NCBI GenBank assembly: GCA_021166725.1
Contig: JAJPES010000072.1
Location: 1-40,675, forward strand
DNA: 40,675 bases
Source: Burkholderiaceae bacterium
GTDB taxonomy: Bacteria > Pseudomonadota > Gammaproteobacteria > Burkholderiales > Burkholderiaceae_E
Direction: 5' to 3'
The notes beneath the pieces are model-generated. The model saw only the letters and a list, made by a program, of their open reading frames with translations. It ran no database searches and was not told the origin of the DNA. Both the position numbers and the translations under genes were made by a program. Shown in pieces: positions 35,885 to 40,675 of this stretch. Position 1 is the stretch's first letter, and every line of letters begins with the position of its first letter.

Positions 35885-36516
35885 TGCCGCACGCCGCGCA
35901 TGCCGTCGAGCAGCAGCGAGAACGTCGCGCGTGCCGCGTCGACGATGCCGCCTTCGCCGCCGAGCAGCGAACGCTGCAGCGCCAGACCCTGCAGCGTCGC
36001 GACGAACAGCGTCGCGCCGACCTGCGGGTCGAGCGCCGCCGACAGCGCGCCCGAGTCGCGCGCGTCGCGCAGGCACGCGGCGACGCGTCGCGTGTATGCG
36101 GCGACCATCGAATGTACGCGTTCGTGTGTCGCGGCGTGCTCGGCGCCCTGCAGCGCGTGATAGAGGATGCGCGGCGCTCCCGGGTGGCGCGCGATGAAGC
36201 GCGCATGCGCGAGGAACACGCGCTCGAGGATTTCCACCGGCGATCCGCCGCCGGCGAAAGCGGCGTCGATCGCCGCGCCGAGATCGCTGCGCACCCAGTC
36301 GAAGACGGCTCCCCAGATCGCGTCCTTGTCGGCGAAGTGCCGGAACAGCGCGCCGTGGGTGAGCGCGACCCGGTCGGCGATCGCCTGCGTGGTGATCGCT
36401 TCCGGCCCGCGTTCGCGCGCCAGCTCGACGACGGCCGCGACGATCTCCGCGCGTCGCTCGTGCGACGGCAGACGCCGGCGAGAGGGCAGTGAAACGGGCG
36501 GGTCCCGGGTCGTCAC
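35881..36516 (-). CDS. TetR-family transcriptional repressor
   Basis: A 211-residue regulator. Residues about 20-65 form the TetR DNA-binding domain (RRAEIVAAVVELARERGPEA, ITTQAIADRVALTHGALFRHF, ADKDAIW), and the rest is a helical ligand-binding domain. It is the first gene of an operon with the MacAB-type exporter, all four genes linked by overlaps, so it probably represses its own operon. A 28-base palindrome in the upstream region at 36563-36590 is the likely operator. The inducing ligand is unknown but may be the exported compound. Confidence 0.92.
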   Translation of the reverse strand: MTTRDPPVSLPSRRRLPSHERRAEIVAAVVELARERGPEAITTQAIADRVALTHGALFRHFADKDAIWGAVFDWVRSDLGAAIDAAFAGGGSPVEILERVFLAHARFIARHPGAPRILYHALQGAEHAATHERVHSMVAAYTRRVAACLRDARDSGALSAALDPQVGATLFVATLQGLALQRSLLGGEGGIVDAARATFSLLLDGMRGVRQ

Positions 36517-36562
36517 TCGGCTCGGACTCGATGTAGGCGTGGGGGGAGGTAGGGGTGGAAGC

Positions 36563-36590
36563 GTAAGTAAGTAACGCGTTACTATTTTAC
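36563..36590. promoter_or_regulatory. 28-base palindrome, probable TetR operator
   Basis: The core AGTAACGCGTTACT (36570-36583) is a perfect 14-base palindrome. Outer GTAA (36563-36566) and TTAC (36587-36590) are placed exactly symmetrically about the same centre. It lies between the TetR gene start (36516) and the divergent FmdE-like gene (36621), in an AT-richer strip, so one repressor could control both directions. Confidence 0.75.
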
Positions 36591-36620
36591 CTTCACCTGC
36601 AATCCGGGACTGTACAAGTC

Positions 36621-37247
36621 ATGCCCGTCGAATCCTTCCCGCCGTTCTTCGCCGAAGCACCCGTCATCGACATGCAGGATCCGCTCGCGGAATTCCTCGG
36701 CGCGGTCGAGGCGGGGCGCCTGCGCTATCGCTACGAGGACGTCGTGCGCATGGCGGGTCATTCGTGCCCGACCGTTGCGTCGGCTTTCCTGATGACGCGC
36801 GCGGCGCTGCGCCGATTGTACGGAGACGAAGCGCCGCGACGCGGCGAGATCCGCGTCGAAATGCGTGAGCGGCGCGACGCGGGCGTCACCGGCGTCGTCG
36901 CCGCCGTAGCGACCTTCGTCACCGGCGCTACCGAGGACAGCGGCTTTCCGGGGCTCGGCGGGCGATTCGGGCGTCGCGAGAGGTTGTTCTTCGGCCGCCC
37001 GATCGACGGCGAGATGCGCTTCTCGCGCATCGACCGCGACGGCTTCGGTGTCGAGGTCGCCGCGCATCTGCAGCGCGTCGGCGGCGATCCGCGCATGTCG
37101 ATGTGGATGGGGCGCAGCCTGCACGGCGAGGCCAGCGACGAAGAGACCGCGGCGTTTCGTTCCGCCTGGCAGGATCGCGTGCGCAGGTTGCTGATCGAGC
37201 ACGCGGACGATCCGGAGGTGATCGAGGTGCGCGACGAGCGAACGTGA
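36621..37247 (+). CDS. FmdE-like domain protein
   Basis: A 208-residue soluble protein. RMAGHSCPTVASAFLMTRAAL with LYGDEAPRRGEIRV and GVTGVVAAVATFVTGATED resemble the FmdE family, named after a gene of the molybdenum formylmethanofuran dehydrogenase operon. The GHSCPT motif may bind metal. The bacterial function of this branch is unknown. The ATG at 36621 lies 31 bases after the palindromic operator shared with the TetR-exporter operon. Its stop is 53 bases before the Mn catalase start, so the catalase may be in the same transcript. Confidence 0.6.
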   Translation: MPVESFPPFFAEAPVIDMQDPLAEFLGAVEAGRLRYRYEDVVRMAGHSCPTVASAFLMTRAALRRLYGDEAPRRGEIRVEMRERRDAGVTGVVAAVATFVTGATEDSGFPGLGGRFGRRERLFFGRPIDGEMRFSRIDRDGFGVEVAAHLQRVGGDPRMSMWMGRSLHGEASDEETAAFRSAWQDRVRRLLIEHADDPEVIEVRDERT

Positions 37248-37300
37248 AGCGTTTTCGGGCTCTTCGCTTGCAGCAAGGCGGCTTTGCAGCGGAGGTCCCG

Positions 37301-38218
37301 ATGTTTCACCACAACAAGCGATTGCAGTACACGGTTCGAGTCGCCGAGACCAACCCGGGGCTCGCCAACCTCCTGCTCGAGCAGTTCGGCGGTCCGCAGG
37401 GCGAATTGGCTGCGGCGATGCGCTATTTCACGCAGGCGATCGCCGAGTCCGATCCGGGCCGCAAGGACATGCTGATGGACATCGCCACCGAGGAACTCAG
37501 TCACCTCGAGATCATCGGCACCATCGTCGCGATGCTCAATCGCGGTGCGAAGGGCCGCATCTCGGAGGCGACCGACTCCGAGGCCGAGATGTACCGGTCG
37601 ATCACCGGCCCGGGAAACGATTCGCACCTCACGCAGGTGCTCTACGGCGGCGGGCCGCCGCTGACGAACTCCGGCGGCGTGCCGTGGAGTGCAGCCTACG
37701 TCGACACGATCGGCGATCCGAGCGCCGACCTGCGATCGAACATCGCCGCCGAAGCGCGCGCGAAACTGATCTACGAACGGCTGATCGCCGCCACCGACGA
37801 CGCGGGCGTGAAAGAGGCGCTCGGCTTCCTGATGACGCGCGAGGCGGCGCACCAGATCTCCTTCGAGAAGGCGTTGTACGCGATCCAGCCGAACTTCCCA
37901 CCCGGCAAGATGCCCGTGGACGCGCGCTTCGCGAACGTCTACTTCAACCTCTCGCAGGGTGAGGGCGACCAGCGCGGTCCGTGGAACAGCGACGAGAACT
38001 TCCGCTACATCGACCAGCGCGATCGGCAGAGCGCAGTCGACGGCGGCGACGGCGGCGCGCACGTCGGCCTCGGCTCCGCCGAGCGCGGAACGCTCGATCA
38101 GGCCGCGCAGCGCACCCGCTCGGACCCGCAGTCGGATCCGCTCACCGGCGCAGAGCTCGGCATGGGTGCCTCGCCGCCGGCCAAGGGAAACGGCAACGCA
38201 TCCCGCACGCCGGGCTGA
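37301..38218 (+). CDS. Manganese (non-heme) catalase
   Basis: A 305-residue di-manganese catalase that converts hydrogen peroxide to water and oxygen. The metal ligands line up as E35 (in QGELAAAMRY), E65 and H68 (in TEELSHLEIIG), E151 (in AAEARAKLIYERL) and H184 (in REAAHQISF), the same order and spacing as in known Mn catalases. The C-terminal 50 residues are a Gly/Ala/Asp-rich tail. A Shine-Dalgarno GGAGG sits 5-9 bases before the ATG at 37301. It begins a stress cassette with a hemerythrin and a DUF421 protein. Confidence 0.93.
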   Translation: MFHHNKRLQYTVRVAETNPGLANLLLEQFGGPQGELAAAMRYFTQAIAESDPGRKDMLMDIATEELSHLEIIGTIVAMLNRGAKGRISEATDSEAEMYRSITGPGNDSHLTQVLYGGGPPLTNSGGVPWSAAYVDTIGDPSADLRSNIAAEARAKLIYERLIAATDDAGVKEALGFLMTREAAHQISFEKALYAIQPNFPPGKMPVDARFANVYFNLSQGEGDQRGPWNSDENFRYIDQRDRQSAVDGGDGGAHVGLGSAERGTLDQAAQRTRSDPQSDPLTGAELGMGASPPAKGNGNASRTPG

Positions 38219-38290
38219 CCGCTGGTACGCCGGTTGCTTCACGGCGCGGCCGCGGCAGAAGGTGCCGCGGCCCCCTACGGAGATGCAACC

Positions 38291-38824
38291 ATGCCCGGTA
38301 CACGAACCTCGACTTCCAGGACGACGTCCCGCTCCCGTTCGCGCAAGGAGACGGAGAACGACCCCATCGCCCTGCTCGAAGCCGATCATCGCGAGGTCGA
38401 GAAGATGTTCAAGGACTTCGAGAAGAAGAAGGAGAAGGACCGCGACGCGGCGATCGAACTGGTCGGTCGAATCTGCACCGCGCTCACCGTGCACACGCAG
38501 ATCGAGGAGGAGATCTTCTATCCGACGATGCGCGAATGGGGCGGCGAAAAGATGACCGACCTGCTCGACGAAGCCGAGGTGGAACACGCCAGCGCCAAGG
38601 ATCTGATCGAGCAGATCGCGTCGATGTCGCCCGACGAGGAGTTGTACGACGCGAAGGTGACGGTGCTCGGCGAGTACGTGAAGCACCACGTCAAGGAAGA
38701 GGAGGACGAAATGTTTCCGAAGGCGAAGAAGGCCGACGTCGACATGGAGGAACTCGGCAGGCTGCTCGCCGAGCGCAAGCAGGAGCTGATGCAGGAAATG
38801 GGCGACGGCGCAGCGGCGTCCTGA
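38291..38824 (+). CDS. Hemerythrin HHE-domain protein
   Basis: A 177-residue protein. After a Ser/Thr/Arg-rich N-terminal tail (1-20) comes a four-helix hemerythrin-like domain with iron ligands in LLEADHREVEK, LTVHTQIEEEIFYP, EVEHASAKDLI and YVKHHVKEEEDEMFP. Such proteins bind a di-iron centre and oxygen, or act in iron and oxidative-stress handling. The ATG at 38291 is preceded by ACGGAG; an in-frame ATG at 38234 is less likely. It lies 72 bases after the Mn catalase gene and 31 bases before the DUF421 gene. Confidence 0.9.
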   Translation: MPGTRTSTSRTTSRSRSRKETENDPIALLEADHREVEKMFKDFEKKKEKDRDAAIELVGRICTALTVHTQIEEEIFYPTMREWGGEKMTDLLDEAEVEHASAKDLIEQIASMSPDEELYDAKVTVLGEYVKHHVKEEEDEMFPKAKKADVDMEELGRLLAERKQELMQEMGDGAAAS

Positions 38825-38855
38825 TCCGACACCCGAAGCAGCACGGTCCGCCCGC

Positions 38856-39350
38856 ATGTGGATTTCCGCCGCGCCGTGGTGGGAGCCGATCGTGCGGGCG
38901 GCATCGATCTATGTCGCGCTGATGCTCCTGATGCGCCTGGCCGGCAAGCGCACGCTCAGCCAGCTCACGCCTTTCGACCTGCTCGTCATGCTGCTGCTCA
39001 GCGAGGCGGTCAGTCCGTCGATGGGCGGAAACGACCAGTCGATCCTCGGTGGCATCGTGCGCGCGGCGACATTGATCGGCCTGAATCTCGCGGTCGGCTA
39101 CGCCACGGCACAGAGCCGCAGCGTCGAGCGCTTCATCCAGGGGTCGCCGGTCGTCATCGGTCGCCACGGAACGCTTTTCGAAAGGGCAATGCGGCGCCAG
39201 CGCATCGGCCGCGACGACATCGACAAGGCGTTGCGCCAGGCGCAGTGCACGCTGCCGGAGCTGGAGTTGGCCGTGCTGGAGCCCGACGGGCAGATCACGG
39301 TCTGGAAGAAGTCCGGGGAGTCTTCAGGCGGCGACGCCGCTTCGCCGTGA
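38856..39350 (+). CDS. DUF421/YetF-family membrane protein
   Basis: A 164-residue protein with about three N-terminal membrane segments (IVRAASIYVALMLLMRLAG, PFDLLVMLLLSEAVSPSM, GIVRAATLIGLNLAVGYA) and a short cytoplasmic DUF421 domain (VIGRHGTLFERAMRRQRIGR, DDIDKALRQ, LELAVLEPDGQITV). The family role is unknown; members often sit near stress and catalase genes, as here. The last 27 bases overlap the convergent pncC gene. Confidence 0.88.
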   Translation: MWISAAPWWEPIVRAASIYVALMLLMRLAGKRTLSQLTPFDLLVMLLLSEAVSPSMGGNDQSILGGIVRAATLIGLNLAVGYATAQSRSVERFIQGSPVVIGRHGTLFERAMRRQRIGRDDIDKALRQAQCTLPELELAVLEPDGQITVWKKSGESSGGDAASP

Positions 39351-39827
39351 CGCACGGTGGTAATGCGGAATGCGTTCGAGCGCGTAATCGGCGGCCGAGC
39401 GGCGCACGACGTTGCGCGAACCGTCGAAGCGTCGGGTTTCCGAGAACAACTGCGTGCCGTCGTCGCCGCGCAGCGCCCAGGCGAAGCAGACGGTGCCCGG
39501 CGCAATGTCGCTGCCCTCGGGCGGCTCGTCGGCCAGCCCGGTGTCGGCGACCGCAATGGAGGCTTCGCTGCGCTCGAGCGCGCCCAGCGCCATAGAGCGC
39601 GCCACTTCCTCGCTGGTGAGGCCGAAGCGGTCGATCGTCTGCTGCTCGACGCCCAGCAGCCGGCACTTCGCCTGCGGCGTATAGACGATGTAGCCGACGT
39701 CGAGCGAACTGCCGACGCCGGTGGCGTCGGCCAGGCGCCCGGCGATCAGCCCGGCCGTGCACGATTCGGCGGTGGCGACGACGAGGTGGTGGTCCTTCAG
39801 GTACGAGAGCAGCTTCTTCAGTTCCAT
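39324..39827 (-). CDS. pncC: CinA C-terminal-type nicotinamide-nucleotide amidohydrolase
   Basis: A 167-residue stand-alone CinA C-terminal domain. Motifs are VVATAESCTAGLIAGRLADA (catalytic Ser region), VGYIVYTPQAKCRLLGV, EEVARSMALGAL and SIAVADTGLAD. PncC deamidates nicotinamide mononucleotide to nicotinic acid mononucleotide in NAD recycling. The usual 'TG(I/A)AGP' after VAVTG is altered to VADTGLADEPPEG, so activity is probable but not certain. The ATG at 39827 gives ELKKLLSYLKDHHLVV. Its 3' end overlaps the convergent DUF421 gene. Confidence 0.87.
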   Translation of the reverse strand: MELKKLLSYLKDHHLVVATAESCTAGLIAGRLADATGVGSSLDVGYIVYTPQAKCRLLGVEQQTIDRFGLTSEEVARSMALGALERSEASIAVADTGLADEPPEGSDIAPGTVCFAWALRGDDGTQLFSETRRFDGSRNVVRRSAADYALERIPHYHRASRRSGVAA

Positions 39828-39961
39828 GGCGGCGAAAGAAATAGTGGAGCGGTCGATCCGAGCACTCGACGAGCCTGCCTGTTTCGCGCGTAAGATCCGA
39901 TTCGGCAGGTCGCTGCGCAGCGGGGGAAGTCGATGTACGCCGCGCGGCAGGAGGTACGCCG

Positions 39962-40507
39962 GTGATCTCGTCGCCCTCGGTGCTCGACGCCTTCCTCGCC
40001 ACGGTCGTCCGCCTGGCGGGAGCTCGCGCGGGAACCTTGCAGGTGACTTCCCCCGACGGCAAGCCCGACCTCTTTGCGTCGTGGGAGCGCGCAAGCGACG
40101 TCGACGAGCGGATCCGCGTTTCGTGCACCGCCGTCGTGCTGCCGCTCGAGAGCGAAGGAAGGACGCTCGGCCTGTTCACGCTGCACTACGACCCGCCGGC
40201 CGGCGGCCCCGATGTTCTGGCTGCATCGGATGCCGCGCCACCGCAGGGCGACGCGGAAAAAGGCGCCGCCGCGGCGCCCGCTGCCGCGCACGAGTCGCTG
40301 TCGGGCACGCTTACCCAGCGCGAACGAGAAATCCTGTCGCGCATCGCGTCCGGGCAAAGCAACAAGACGATCGCGCGTTCTCTCGGCATCAGCCCCGACA
40401 CCGTCAAGCTGCACGTGCGCCATATCATGGTCAAGCTCGGCTGCCGCTCGCGCGTCGTCGCCGCCGTGCTCGCGGCAAGGCACGGACTGGCGGGTGAGCG
40501 CGCCTAG
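39962..40507 (+). CDS. LuxR/NarL-type transcriptional regulator
   Basis: A 181-residue regulator. The C-terminal part is a LuxR-type HTH (LTQREREILSRIASGQSNKT, IARSLGISPDTVKLHVRHI, MVKLGCRSRVVAAVLA). The N-terminal 85 residues look like a short GAF-type sensor piece (VRLAGARAGTLQVTSPDG, TAVVLPLESEGRTLGLFTLHY), followed by an Ala/Pro-rich linker. There is no receiver domain, so it is not a classical response regulator. The start is a GTG at 39962 with a perfect AGGAGG (39949-39954) 7 bases upstream. A long hairpin begins inside its stop codon. Confidence 0.85.
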   Translation: MISSPSVLDAFLATVVRLAGARAGTLQVTSPDGKPDLFASWERASDVDERIRVSCTAVVLPLESEGRTLGLFTLHYDPPAGGPDVLAASDAAPPQGDAEKGAAAAPAAAHESLSGTLTQREREILSRIASGQSNKTIARSLGISPDTVKLHVRHIMVKLGCRSRVVAAVLAARHGLAGERA

Positions 40508-40565
40508 GAGGCTGTCGGGCGATGGACAGGGGTGGCGACCCCTGCCGATAGTCCGACAGCCTCCT
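40506..40565. terminator. 60-base hairpin after the LuxR-type gene
   Basis: AGGAGGCTGTCGG (40506-40518) and CCGACAGCCTCCT (40553-40565) form a perfect 13-base stem. Inside it, CAGGGGT (40527-40533) and ACCCCTG (40538-40544) make a second stem around GGCG. The left arm starts within the TAG stop codon. There is no U-run, so it is either a factor-independent terminator of unusual form or a copy of an interspersed palindromic repeat. Confidence 0.7.
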
Positions 40566-40612
40566 GGCCGCTGGACGTATCATCGAATGTTTCGGCGCGG
40601 ATCTTCCCTTTC

Positions 40613-40675
40613 ATGGAAACGGAGTTGCCCTCGGCGGCGCTGATCGCGTGGCTGGGCTTTGCCCTCGGTGCCGTC
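40613..40675 (+). CDS. Probable YeeE/YedE-family membrane protein, N terminus only
   Basis: An ATG at 40613 opens a frame that runs off the window: METELPSAALIAWLGFALGA. The hydrophobic WLGFALGAV resembles the first helix of YeeE/YedE (TsuA-type) sulfur-compound transporters, which begin with W-GF-LGA-FG. Only 21 residues are visible, so the family is tentative. No strong ribosome site is seen. Confidence 0.4.
   Translation, partial: METELPSAALIAWLGFALGAV

Overview
The window is about 40.7 kb of very GC-rich DNA with dense, short-spaced bacterial genes. Protein content fits a betaproteobacterium, most likely of the order Burkholderiales: class-1 fructose bisphosphatase, PobA, NnrS, a PepSY/PhoP/PhoQ-like operon, a PsiF-repeat protein, and Mn catalase next to a hemerythrin and a DUF421 protein. 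This is a judgement from family resemblance; no rRNA, tRNA, CRISPR array, phage or replication origin was seen. I recognise about 37 complete genes, one gene cut by the right edge, and one stretch of decayed insertion sequences.

Layout. (1) 1-4000: a 64-base perfect palindrome, then fbp and pepN on the minus strand. (2) 4100-6910: a small lipoprotein, then a two-gene minus-strand unit encoding a kexin-like subtilase lipoprotein without its own propeptide and, one base downstream, a separately secreted propeptide-like protein. (3) 7080-12510: pyruvate carboxylase, an AlkA-type DNA glycosylase (ATGA overlap) and a DMT-family transporter. (4) 12444-14850: an orphan sugar-type ABC ATPase with a TTG start, two coupled hypothetical genes and a ribosome hibernation factor. 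(5) 14870-19440: an SDR protein that lacks the catalytic triad, a Kef-type antiporter, pobA and a histidine-phosphatase-like protein. (6) 19480-22300: a PsiF protein and a tightly coupled PepSY / response regulator / sensor kinase operon. (7) 22400-26500: phosphoribosyltransferase, acyl-CoA synthetase and a biotinyl-carboxyltransferase fusion in one operon. (8) 26503-27860: no intact gene; a 14-base minisatellite and remnants of IS110- and IS3-type transposases. (9) 27861-32508: a NitT/TauT-type ABC transporter plus NnrS, divergent from a thioredoxin-like gene across a Fur-like box. (10) 32660-37250: a MacAB-type efflux system with its TetR regulator, divergent from an FmdE-like gene across a 28-base palindrome. 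(11) 37300-40675: Mn catalase, hemerythrin, DUF421 protein, PncC, a LuxR-type regulator, a 60-base hairpin, and the start of a probable YeeE/YedE gene.

The most notable points are the split protease with its propeptide supplied in trans, which resembles the Aeromonas sobria ASP/ORF2 arrangement; the apparently iron-controlled ABC-NnrS-redoxin locus; the BCCP-carboxyltransferase fusion with no biotin carboxylase partner beside it; and several proteins that keep a fold but have lost catalytic residues. Many operon joints here are ATGA or GTGA overlaps, and three convergent pairs overlap at their 3' ends.
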